Assembly: GCA_023974075.1 (NCBI GenBank)
Contig: CM043797.1
Span: 17,842,975-17,906,974, forward strand
Direction: 5' to 3'
DNA length: 64,000 nt
Source: Chaenocephalus aceratus
Lineage: Eukaryota > Chordata > Actinopteri > Perciformes > Channichthyidae
The notes under the pieces were generated by a model, which saw nothing but the letters and a program-made list of their open reading frames with translations, was not told the DNA's origin and did no database searches. The position numbers and the translations under genes were made by a program. This document shows, in pieces, positions 38,931 to 64,000 of this stretch; within the stretch, counting starts at the first letter, position 1; each line of letters begins with the position of its first letter.

Positions 38931-41754
38931 GAGTTGTATTGATACCTGCTATTAGTGATAACAGTAGCTGTATTTATGGTTTTATTGCAGTATGTTTCAC
39001 AGTATGTATCTTTAGCGCTGATTGAGAGGCTACAGTTGGCCAGAGTGCAAATGTGGGCAGACTCAAAGTTCAGAGTTCAGTAACTCAATACATCAAAGAA
39101 AGTGATTAAATGGTTTGAATTATGGGTTTAAGATTTTCTTAAAAATGTAATGGATTGACTGACAACATTTACCCAGATGAACTTCGTCAGGCCAAAGTTG
39201 AGGCGTGATCCGTCATGACCTTCCCTGTTTTATGCTCCGCTGCCTGGAAGACATGCCAAGCCTCTCACAGGAGGTGAAGGGAGAGTCAATGATCCTCTGT
39301 TTCCCTGGAAGTGTTCTGCTTTAATCAGACAGACAGTGCTGCACCACAGCCACTCTGGAGCTGACGGCTATCTTGGAAAATAAATGAAAAGTCCAGTGAA
39401 GAATTCTTTGAAGATGAATACTTAATGTATTCCTTGTGCTCCTCTCAATGGCGCATGTCATTGTCATAAAACCTACTGAGTGTCAAAACCTGGATCAAGA
39501 CTGGATAAAGAGAAAGGAGACCAAACATGATTAGTTTATGATTTGGTTTGTCATTATACTGTTTTAACCTTTAGTTTAGTTGTTAGTTGAATGTCCCTAT
39601 ACGTTTTGTTAAAACAATCATACCAAACTTGGAATAGGAGAATTTTTCTCTTGTTAAGCATTATTGCTTTAAGCAGGAATTCCTAAATGAGTAATGGTGC
39701 CCCCTGCTGTGAGACGTGGAGCAATAAAGAGTAATTTAACCTTTTTAAAAGATTACTTTTCCCAGAAAGAAATAGTCTGCGGGGGCTTGCGAAATAGCAT
39801 GCTGACATTTGTTAAAAAGTGTGCTGGTATTCTTTCAACATTTCATACAAAGTTAGCTGTAAGATAAGAATAAAATGAATCTACCTAAAAATACAAATAA
39901 GTTCAAAATGACCTAAAGTGCTTCCTGCTTAAGCACAAGCTCTTTCCTCAAATAACAAGACTGACAATACCTCCCCATGGAGACAAAGCAGACAACACAG
40001 ACTAAACTGTTTATACAAAAGTATTTAGCACATTTGTTCAAGAACCTGCTAATGAATCAAGCCTGTATTCAAACCCTAATTCTGAATTAAATGTCATGAG
40101 TTCAGTGTTTTATTTCAAGTTCTAACAGATGCTAATGAGCCCTCCAGTGTTTCAGTTTCTTTTACAGAAAAGAGCAAAAGAGACACTGTCAGATCTTTAG
40201 AGGCTTCCTGGGTCTGGAAATCAAAGGCCTCATTGAAAACCAAATAGAGCAACATCAGTGGATTACAAGGCTGCAAACAGCAGGGCTCCACTGTGTAGGC
40301 TGCAGGTCAACACAGGGATAGGAAAGCAGAGTTAAGGCTTTCTCAAGGGAAATCACTATACTGTTCTTTTTGTAAGTGTTATGTTTGAAAGTGTTGACCC
40401 TTCTTTTTATTTTTTTGACATGATGCACACTTTCATTTTCAACCATATCCATACCACTTTAATTGCATGTTATTTTCTGTGGGCAAAATAGGGCAGTTAC
40501 ATCACATGTCAAATGTCTAGGTGTTGTTCTTTTTAATGTTGTTCATGTTGCTGTTTTGTTTTTGTCACATGAATTTAGGTAGATAAGAATGTATACTGAT
40601 AATTAAGATTATACAAGGTAAGTATGAACCTTTTTGCAATTCCTTATAGAAATGTAGAAATCCTCTCATCCTCATACAGTATATAGATTTAGATATCAAC
40701 AGATGTTATAAGTCATTATATTACTGCAAACTTGCAAAGACACCTCCTGAACATCTGATCAGCATGTGAAATACGCAATGTAACCCTGGAGCCATGGGAC
40801 ATTGAGCTGACTTAAAACCCTTTCAAAATGAAGCTGTGTTTCTTTTCATTACAATAACCATATTAAAAGCTATACATGAGTTTTTTTACACAAGGCTCTG
40901 TGTCAGTACCAGATAAATGCTGAAATGAATTATGCTATCAACAAGTCAAGTTCAACAACCTTGCTTGAAATGTAAGGTGCACTTTAGATCTATGAACTTC
41001 AAAGAGGCTTATCACGCGCAACACCACAACATCTTTGTAGAGGCTAAACAGCTTTGAAGAGGTGAAAAATAACTCAAGTATCCTACTGCACTGAAGTACA
41101 CATTTGAGGTACACTTACATGTTATGTTACCTTATATTTCCAACAGCTATTGGTTACAAAGCATTGGCCCAGACTTAGAAAGTTATTGATGACTATATGT
41201 ATATTATATCTATAATAATATTAGAAAACAGGATCAATACTTGTATATATTATAACACCTCCCACATTTATATCAAATAGTTCAATCTATCTTTCAATTG
41301 TATGCCTTGCACACACACAATAACCAAAGCCATGTATTCATTTTGAAAAAAACTACTTTTACTTGAAATATCAACATTTTCTCAGAAAGTATAAATAATG
41401 ATTTATGATTGATTCCATTTTATACAAAAATAATACATTAGGAGAAAACAAATCACATCCTGCACAAGTATGAGTGCCCTCTGATCAGATGGCAGTAGGT
41501 GTGCCTATAATAACAGTCACACACCAACCAACAAAATAATAACAAATGTAATGACCTAATATTGAACAGGAGACTGGATCTGACCCACTAATGATTTGCA
41601 GGGTTGGAAAAGTGTGTAATTAAAAATAATTCCTGATGTATAATTTGGTCCCCATGTCAACCTTTCCCATCGTTGTCAAGCAAACCTAAACTGAAACTGT
41701 GTGTTGGGACAAACTTTGCATACAAAGTCAATGGAGAGAAGGGAGTTTGCCTAA

Positions 41755-42446
41755 CCCCCGAAACGCACCAGGAGCGTCTGCGCCGCGCTGTGCCGCGCTG
41801 CGGCTGCGCTACGCTGCGACCTCCTCCTGCGACCCAGGCGCGTTTCAAAACGTTGCGGAAGCGGAGCGTCGTGTGTGCAGCCTCGCAGTTGTTGTTGATT
41901 TTGGAATATTTCCTGGACATTTGTACTTCTACAAGTAAGTAGGCTACGTAGTTAAATGCTTTATGTTTGTGTCTGTTTAAATCGTGTTTATTGTTGTTAT
42001 TTCCTATTTTGTTGTGTTGTAGACTACAGACACAGTTAATAATAATTGTAATATTCCAGTTATAAACGACATGAATCAAAGATGTGTTGCTGTATTTTAG
42101 TGGTAAAAAAATATGCATTCATCATCATAATTATTGTATATATATATAATTTACAGTGCCTGTAAACCGGAGGAGAACGCTGGCATGTATTCTCCTACTT
42201 GAAACACGGTGGTGGGGGGGAGGAGAAGGAGCCGGTTTTGGGTGCACCCCCTCAACCAGCAAAGCAGACAACAAGGTGATTTTCATCACTTCCTGCCTGC
42301 GCCGCGTCAAAAATAGGATTCATCCTATATTTTTGAAATTCCTTGCGGCGAGGAGCTTCTGGGACGCTTCGAGCCGCGGCGCGATCTTTGCGAACGCCGC
42401 GGCGCGGCCGTAACGCAGCGCAGACGCTCCTGGTGCGTTTAGGGGG
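41755..42446. mobile_element. Harbinger-like DNA transposon (692 bp), intergenic
   Basis: Near-perfect terminal inverted repeats of about 29 bp (one mismatch) beginning CCCCC-G/T-AAACGCACCAGG, flanked by TAA on both sides (41752-41754 and 42447-42449), as expected for PIF/Harbinger TWA targets. Inside, the ends are very GC-rich with further short inverted repeats; the middle is AT-rich. No transposase frame. Confidence 0.8.
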
Positions 42447-42974
42447 TAACAGTACTAATAGTTGGGGGCAAACAAACACAGGCTCCAACGGACACATTTG
42501 TGGCAAATAAAGTTTGCTTCTGCCCGAACACACCTTGGTAGTGTGAGCGTGGTCTGTACCCACAGCAGCTGCTCCTCTCCCCAACATTTCTCAGCCTCTG
42601 TGGATTCCTGGATGATTAGAGCAGCTGCTGTCACAACACTGCCCGCTTTCATGTCCCTCTCCTTCACAAAATACCAGACGTACACAACTTGTTTTGTTTC
42701 TGAATACTTGTCAATATTTTCATCATGACTCTGGGGGGTTCCTGCCGGCATGATTTATGATAAGGAGTTATTAACAATGTTTGTCCTATTTGGTATCTCT
42801 TCACATTAAGGCAGGAAGTGGGAGAAGGAGAAAGAGGAGGAGGGAGAGTCCCATTCCTGAAATTCACCTGAACCTGTGTGCAAACAATAGGGAGGGGAAG
42901 GGCCACAGTTGAAGTGTGTGAGTCAGTCCTCCCTGCGTACATTGAAGTTGACTCTTATTCTTTGGCATATTTGT

Positions 42975-43005
<31 letters not shown>

Positions 43006-43060
43006 GCACGCACACACGCACGCATGCGCACGCACGCACGCACGCACGCACGCATGCACG

Positions 43061-43120
<60 letters not shown>

Positions 43121-43121
43121 C
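42975..43121. repeat. CA / CGCA microsatellite
   Basis: CA repeats with an internal block of CGCA tetranucleotides (about 43001-43070), including CATGCG variants. Alternating purine-pyrimidine sequence that can adopt Z-DNA. Confidence 0.95.
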
Positions 43122-44070
43122 TCATCCATCTGCTCTTGTGTTAGTTTACAGGCAGCTTTATCAACAGCAACTCCAGTAGGCCTATATATATATAATTATA
43201 TAATGTATATATGCAATTGTTGGTGACTTCACTGATAGTGCATATTCATTTCCAGTCTCAAGTGTGTCGAGTTCTGTGCAGAATCCAGTTATACAAAGCA
43301 TTTCTTACACCGATTGACACATTGCATAGTCCTTTCAAGATTGTCAGTCTTTTCAATCACAGTATAAACAACTTGAACAACTTGAAATGATGAATCCCTC
43401 TGCATTCATCGCCTGCACGAACTGAGTGTAGAGGAAAACATATGGAAGACTCCTTTTAAAGACCAGTAAAAATGTCTAATGCATGCATACAAAATCAATA
43501 CAGGGTTATTGTGATTGCCACACAAATCTGCTCACGTGCAGGGCTGTTTGTGAAGGCCTCCAGGAACTTGAGTCTTTCAGCCTTCACAGAGGCTGATCAC
43601 TGTCTCTGTTAGTTGCAGGGTGCCTCGATATTTCCACCTTAAATCACAGTATAATTTAAGTGGTCCTAGAGCCTTCGTTTAAGTCTGCACCACTTAAACA
43701 GTTTTTGAGTGCTTTTTGGGTGCTTGATTTTTGTTCCTTTGCAATGTCAGAAAAGAGGGTGATCGGGGGCATAAGAAAAACTGAATACTGTTTTCAAAGA
43801 TTGTGTTTAAAATCATCCTGTTTATCATTTGTGTGCGATGGAGGTGAAGCAAGTCTCTTCACTTTTCAGGTGAGTTTTTTTGTTTTTCTCCCTCTCTGTC
43901 CCCATTTCTCATTTTCACCGTCTGGCCCGCTGCCTCTCCTTTGGTTTTGTTGACTGACTCATCATCCAGCGCGCCGTTGCCGGTTATTAAGAGTTGTCAT
44001 GGTTACTGTGGTGAGAGGGTGGAAAAATGTGCCTCCGTTGCCGGGCACCGGGGAAGTCAGGTGGACGCTC

Positions 44071-58007
<13,937 letters not shown>

Positions 58008-60930
58008 TTTAGAGAACATTAAAAACACAACATAGGCCTGCTGTGAGCGCGCTGCAGCAGAGTGAAAAGGGGAGGTTAAAGTGGGATATTACAAAAAAAA
58101 TAAAGCTACAAAATAAAGTTCCTCTCTGCTCCAGTGTTGTGTGAGTTTGCGGCTCCTGACACCTGCTCCGAGAAGCTGCTCACTTCCCTGTTGGAGGGGA
58201 GGATGGAGCTACTTTGTCATGATGCTTGAGTGCATGCAGGGGGATATAAAACGTGGTAATGAGTGGGCCGGCTGATGGGAGCCTTATGTAAATCCAGTGA
58301 ATAAGGCCCGCTCTGGGCCGAGGTAGACATGTGTTTACACTGCTGCACTGCTGCTTTTATTGGCTGCCCTTATCAGCAAAACTTTCATGGACTTTGGACC
58401 CTGTTGTATACGGCATAGAGACTTTTAAGAAGGCGAGCTGCACATATTCACACCGCTGATGAAGTTAGTTCTTTTTAAATAATGCCTTGAAATAGCTCTG
58501 CGAGCAGTAGGCATACAAGCAATAGCCTATACTATTTATATTTCCTTCCTTATTTTATATTATCAGTTCGGAATATACTGTAAGTGTCCTCAGTGATAGG
58601 CTACATGTTAATAAACTGTTGCTGTCCTCATTAATTCAGATGTTTGTTTCCTTTAATAAAGATTTATAATCTCATTAGATCTCTATTTTCAAAATTACAA
58701 TAATAATACAATATTTTATTCGTTTTCAACTTAAACATCATGTAGGCAACTCTTAGGTTTTAAACCTTGAAAACGTGGGACAGAAGTCCCTTTTAAACAT
58801 TTGAATTGCCTCAATTGTCTCTTATCTGCGCACAATGACACGACCATATAAACTATGTTGGTCCCTTAAATTGCTAAATGAAACGATTGAGGTTTATTTC
58901 ACTTTTCAAATTTAGAAAAATAGCAATAACACTTCAATTCACTCAGGAGTTAAACAAACACTTAATCATTAATAAGTGCAGAGTGATGTTATTAGGGACC
59001 TTTTCACCTTTGTTTCCTCGTGAAAGTTCTTTAAATAAAACAATAATAAAGCTGTTTAGCTGTTTGTCTTCCTTTAGTTGTAGGCTACCTCTGAAACAAA
59101 GACGGACTGAGGGTGAACTCACAGAGTATGTAGCCAATGCTGGTGTCCAGTCTGACTTTAAAGTGCAATTTCATGTGCTTTTCAACTTTATTTATCTTAT
59201 TTTGTTGCAGATATTACATTATGTTTTATCGTTAAAAGTAGTCGGTATAAAGTCATCTGGAAATATTGGCAGAAGAAGTCCTGAAAGTGGGATCAAATGC
59301 GTGAATAAAGTTTAATATTATTGATTAATTTTTAATATTTAGACTTCACAATTGGCTATTAATTAAAAATGACCCTTGTTTAACTCAAGTTAACTCTAGT
59401 CTAGACAGACATCGTTGTTCACAGACGGAAAAAAAACATATATCTATATTAAACAAACTGTATAATGAATGAAAACAAAATAGTATTTTATTTTGTTTCT
59501 AATGAAAAAAAAAGAACCATAAATGAAACCAAAAAAGTGTTGGTATGTTTCACCTTTTTATGATCTGGGGGTCTATCCTTGTGTAGAACAGTGTGTTTTT
59601 ATCAGACGTGATACAGATAAATAAATACAAATCACCAAATAGCATTAAAAAGACAGTTGTTTACAGTTCCTTTAAACTAGGGGGAAATAGCATACTAAAG
59701 TTGCAAGAACTTTACAGGTGACCTGAGGAAGATACTGCTTAAACACCCTTCAGATTGACTTTCACCCTCATTAAAATGCTTATATGCATGCGAGATGAGA
59801 CTTCAAATCCCTTTAGATTATGTGATCTCTGAACGCTTAACATATGCTTCAAAATGTAGTTTATAATGTCTCTACAATGGAAATCTCATATTATATTAAG
59901 GTAATAATATGGAGATTCTGACGACCTACTGATATTATGAGATCAACAAAATGGCATGTGTGCCAGTCAGGTTACAAATTACGACATTTTCCAAAAGCAA
60001 ATTGTGTAGTTTCTTAATTTCCCTATCCATTGAAGAGAAAGACCATTTTCACTTGATGCAAACAAAAGCTTGCTGTAAACAAAAAACGACCAGGAGCCAC
60101 TGACCTCCTCTGCATGATGGTTTACAACAAGATACTTAGCCAATTATTGGTTAGACGTGTAATCTTTCAGTATAGTATCAATGTGGTTGATCATTAGTAA
60201 TACACAGGAATCCCTAAACCTATTAGCAACAGAGCTAATGTGTTGTGAGGCAGACAATGCTTATGGTTATCTGAATATAAAAATGTCATAAACATTTTCT
60301 AAATACAAAATTGAGGAAGAGATAGAAGTTCAATTAACAACCCATTGCTCTGTCCAGGAGACCATTCTCTGTAAGAAAGTTAATGATATTATTACAATGA
60401 AGTCTTATTTAAGGTACTTTTTTGTTTTCCCGAAATACATCTTCAAACTGTTTTTCTTCAATCTAAAGATCCGCTTCAGTTTTCGGTGTGGTTGGTGTCA
60501 TTAAACAGATTACACTCTTATCTCCAGCTACTATTCTTGTGTAAAGTTTCCCTGAGTTACACACCTAAGCTGCACTTCGCTCCGTTGTGTAAAGTGCCAC
60601 AGCTACAGTAATAACCGGAAACAGATAAATTGTGTCTGCAGCTCCGTCATCTTAAGGTGACAAGTTAATGACTCATGTGTTCGTTTTTAAATACGAGAGA
60701 TTGATTTGTCCTAATACGACAACAAAGGGGCAAGTTGATGTCTGACACTAAACCTTTTTCCCACAATCACAGTGGAACAGACGGTTAAAGTAAAAGTTGG
60801 ATATTGGTTTCAAACTGAAGATGTATTGGGAAAAGTAGATGAAAGACCTTATGTGAAATTCATGTGAAGCAAAAATAGATTTCATGACAGTAGTGTCAAT
60901 TAATTATTCTGTTAATTGTTATCTGTTATC
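58008..60930. other. hnf1b 5' UTR and upstream flank
   Basis: The first 300 bases above the ATG are moderately GC-rich and probably include the 5' UTR and promoter; no TATA box is seen in the gene's orientation. Further up the sequence is AT-rich, with no gene I can support. A 145-codon plus-strand open frame at 58878-59315 has no recognisable content. Confidence 0.5.
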
Positions 60931-60932
60931 TG

Positions 60933-61080
<148 letters not shown>

Positions 61081-61532
61081 TGTCACCTCTGGGCAGCAAC
61101 ACTTTGGCATACAATTTCTTGGCACTTTCACATGTTTCCATTTAATATGTGTCAACCATTAACAACAAATAATAACAAGCAGCAAAAAAGTGTTTATCCA
61201 GGAGACAGACCGTCACATCTGTTGTGAAAGACACCTGAGCACTGAAGCGCTATGTGGAACACGTAGATCTATGACACATGCGTTAGGGTAACTGGGGGGA
61301 CAGGGACCATCCGGGACTGGAACTGGTTACTACACCTGTCCGTAGAGACAGACCTGAGCAGATGAGTCAGGCAGAGACCAACACCGCAATTACTTTAAAG
61401 TTACCACAAAGAGTCTCAAGGTTGTCTCAATAACACTGATGCCCTTCATATGACCTACATGAAAGCAAACAAGTCGATCGAAGAGAAGATTGGCTAATTC
61501 CATCTGTTTTACGTAATGCCTGTCCCTGAGCA

Positions 61533-61585
61533 CTTTCTGTTTGGGTGCCGTGAATCAAAACGATTCACGGCACCCAAACAGAAAG
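61533..61585. repeat. Perfect hairpin, 24-bp arms and 5-nt loop
   Basis: Arm 61533-61556 (starting CTTTCTGTTTGGGTGCC) is the exact reverse complement of 61562-61585, separated by AAAAC. Confidence 0.97.
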
Positions 61586-62811
61586 AGCCCATGTTTATAT
61601 TTTCAACAGCAAATTTCTGCCGTGAGTGCCTAATTTCCTGGATCCTGTAACAAAAAGACCCTCAAAATAACACAGATGGATGTCTGTCCTCGCCTACAAC
61701 GTTGTGGTTTGGACCCCACAAAACAGGGCTCCAGTTGAATACAAAGACAGACAAATGGTGTTGATTCCCTCTCAAACAACATAACAATAAGATCATTGAC
61801 TGGATTGTATCTGGAAGTGGGCATAAGTGAAGTGCCAGCACAATGCAGGCCCTCAACTGCGTCCACATCTATGAGGCCACAGCTCTCCACGGACGCAGAA
61901 CGTGTAAAATTAAGGATTTTTAAGTACACAATGGTACGATGAAATCCATCCCTTACCCTAACTGGAACCCAAAGAGATCAACATGGAGATCTTTGAGATT
62001 GTAAATTAAACACCCCAAGGTCCTTCAATGTCACATTTGTGGATTTTTGGCCCATGTTAGTCAAAGGTTGAGACTTAAAGTTTCCAAGCTCAAGAATGAC
62101 CTCTATTACTGCTTAAGATGTAACGCTTTATATTTATCTATTTCACACCTGCTGCACTGAAGGCCTCAATAATAATTGTTTCTGCCATGCCCGGACAGGA
62201 AAACATGAAAATACTGAAATGGAGTTTGGATAAAAGCCTTAACAAATATCAACATCCATGCAAAAAAACTCAGAAGCCTATAGATCTCGAGTTAGAAATG
62301 TTTTGTTTTCTAATTTCTTATCTCCAATATACTGAATAAAATGATTTTCATTAATTAATTGGTCTGTTTATGATCAATCTCTGAGTCTGGTTCAGGCCAG
62401 CGTCAACCTGTTCTCTGGATCATTTGAGAACATTATCTTCAGGAACGTAAGTTACTGATGTTGGCTCAAGGTGTGCTTGGCTGCTTTTTCGGTTTCTTCA
62501 CTGACCTCTCACGACCTCTAGCTCCTCACTTCACGGCCTGGTGGGTGCACAGACTGGAACATTTGGAAACTGGCTGAAATAAAAAAGGGTAAAGTACATC
62601 ATGTGTGCGTGATATTCAGGAACCAGCGGCCATGTAGCGTTCCACAGACTGAGCTGGACCTTACCCTCAACCTGAACTCTCCGACCACTCGTGTCCCCTC
62701 AGAGACTGGAAAATACTGCTTGCTTTTATAACATTCTGTTACCAGTAGCTGTGAAAAGGGGGGACTCATGTTGAAGTTAATTCTGAATTGTGTAACAACT
62801 TTAAAAGTCCG

Positions 62812-62990
62812 ACTTAAAGGAATAGTTACAATATATCTAAGTTTATCCTAGTTTAGCATAAAGACTGAAAACACAGGGAGGCCGCTAGCTTGGTTAAGTC
62901 TAAAGGAATCAGAATATGAATACTAGCACCTCTTAAGCTTACTCATTAACATGTATCTTGTTTGTTGACTTCATGCACCTAAAAAGACAA
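62812..62990 (+). repeat. Dispersed fish repeat fragment, second copy
   Basis: Starts AAAGGAATAGTTACAATAT and contains TTTAGCATAAAGACTGAAAA and AGCACCTCTTAAGCTTACTC, the same repeat as at 50560 but more diverged. Confidence 0.5.
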
Positions 62991-63624
62991 AAAAAACAAT
63001 TTAGCAGTTAAGCTAGGCATCGGTTAGCAGCAACATGGCAGAGACAATTCTTGAAAAGAATGCAGCAAACTCAACATCCTCGCCTACACACATTTGTATC
63101 AACAAAAAAAGAGTTATAAATATAGAGTTTTAATGCAGTTTAATACAGGCCAAGCGACAGGGGACAGGATACTGAAGCCCAGCAAACAGCGCTCATACAA
63201 CATACTGGAGTCAGTCAGAAAAATTAAGAGGACACAAATTAAAAGAAAGTAATAATCAACATAATGATAAAATATAACTTACAGTGACAATGGAAAGTAA
63301 CTGTGACCTCAAGGTGACGGCAACACTTCTGAAGGTCATAGCTTGGTAAAGCCGAATAGTCCGGCATACAACATCTGTGAAACTGATAACCTTTGCTATA
63401 CATTAGTATTTGTATGAAACATTTGTAAAATGAGATACAACGTGTTGATAAGTGAACTGTAAGGGGACTGACAGGCAGATTTAGTTACATTCAAAAGGAG
63501 ATTTAGACCTATCCAGCTGCTAGCTTTAGCTTTATATTTACCAGACAAATGTGGGAGTCTCTACAAGAAAGCAAACACGCATATTGGTCAAATCTGCCAA
63601 ACTTTTATTTTTTTGTGAGCAGCG

Positions 63625-63983
63625 TTAAAGGTGGGGTAGGTAATTTCGTAGAAACCAGCTCGAGTGTGCAAGAATTTGAAAATACATAACCGGAGAAAAT
63701 CTGCCACTTCTTTACAGAGGCCCTCCTCCAACACACACAAACGCGCACATGACCAATGAGGGCACGAGATAAGTTTGTGCACAAATGGCAGGCAGGTAGG
63801 CCATCCAGTTACTTTAGCCAGGCCGGCTAAAATGATTGGTCGTGCTTTTTACAGTACTACGGCTTCCACAGATGACTTTTTTTTATGGATTTTTTGTCAA
63901 AGCACTTGATGTTAAGAGCATTCCATGGAATATAACAAAAAGTGTATGGGCCGGTTTCTCAAACTTACCTACCCCACCTTTAA
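63625..63983. mobile_element. MITE with AAAGGTGGGGTAGGTAA ends
   Basis: AAAGGTGGGGTAGGTAA at the left is matched by its exact reverse complement at the right, with TTA/TAA at the borders. About 360 bp, no coding capacity. Family assignment (Harbinger-like) is inference from the border bases. Confidence 0.72.
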
Positions 63984-64000
63984 CAGGGGACATAATAAGA

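Larger units (their letters stand above)
34721..44070. other. Intergenic region and hnf1b 3' UTR
   Basis: Between the synrg promoter and the hnf1b stop I see no supported gene. The 3' UTR of hnf1b must begin at 44070 and run to lower coordinates. Recognised content is repetitive: an A/T-rich repeat tail at 37367-37410, a decayed LINE remnant at about 38465-38930, a Harbinger-like element at 41755-42446 and a CA/CGCA tract at 42975-43121. Confidence 0.55.

Noticed and set aside
42252..42587. Minus-strand GC-rich open frame of 111 codons
   Set aside because: Lies largely in the end of the Harbinger-like element; composition rather than coding explains it.
42864..43226. Cys/Val- or His/Thr-rich open frames
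   Set aside because: Translations of the CA/CGCA microsatellite; same for 60884-61162.
58878..59315. 145-codon plus-strand open frame upstream of hnf1b
   Set aside because: AT-rich, no family resemblance, no promoter or splice evidence; consistent with chance.

Overview
The window is vertebrate nuclear DNA, almost certainly from a ray-finned (teleost, probably percomorph) fish. Reasons: short GT-AG exons in long AT-rich introns, two recognisable vertebrate genes in tandem, many (CA)n microsatellites, and typical fish repeats (hAT and Harbinger-like elements, tRNA-derived SINEs, CR1/L2-type LINEs). No prokaryotic feature, CRISPR array or operon is present.

Layout, right to left because both genes are on the minus strand. 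About 58.0-64.0 kb is upstream flank of hnf1b, with an uninterrupted (AC)70 tract, a perfect 24-bp-stem hairpin and a MITE at the edge. hnf1b (HNF1 homeobox B) runs from its ATG at 58007 to its stop at 44071 in nine coding exons, 1653 nt, 550 aa predicted. About 34.6-44.0 kb is its 3' flank and the intergenic space, where I see only repeats. The DEAD-box gene DDX52, which sits here in mammals, is not visible. synrg (gamma-synergin, an AP-1 adaptor partner) starts at 34585 and I follow 22 coding exons down to 2543 (4263 nt, 1421 codons). The conserved C-terminal end found in mammals is not seen and probably lies left of the window.

The two products do not share a pathway. synrg encodes a trafficking protein with an EH domain and many acidic-phenylalanine (DDFxDF-type) ear-binding motifs. 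hnf1b encodes a POU-homeodomain transcription factor of kidney, pancreas, liver and hindbrain development. Their linkage is the ancient vertebrate SYNRG-HNF1B synteny (human 17q12).

The introns hold most of the unusual material: four small hAT elements with 8-bp target duplications, a LINE copy that looks 5'-inverted, an 18-bp minisatellite in intron 11 of synrg, a 48-bp spacerless palindrome, and (CA)n tracts directly downstream of two synrg 5' splice sites. I found no convincing new multi-gene system. The most interesting items are sequence-level structures (perfect hairpins, splice-site-adjacent repeats, in-frame minisatellite). Exon borders were read by eye from splice signals, reading phase and remembered family similarity, not from transcripts.
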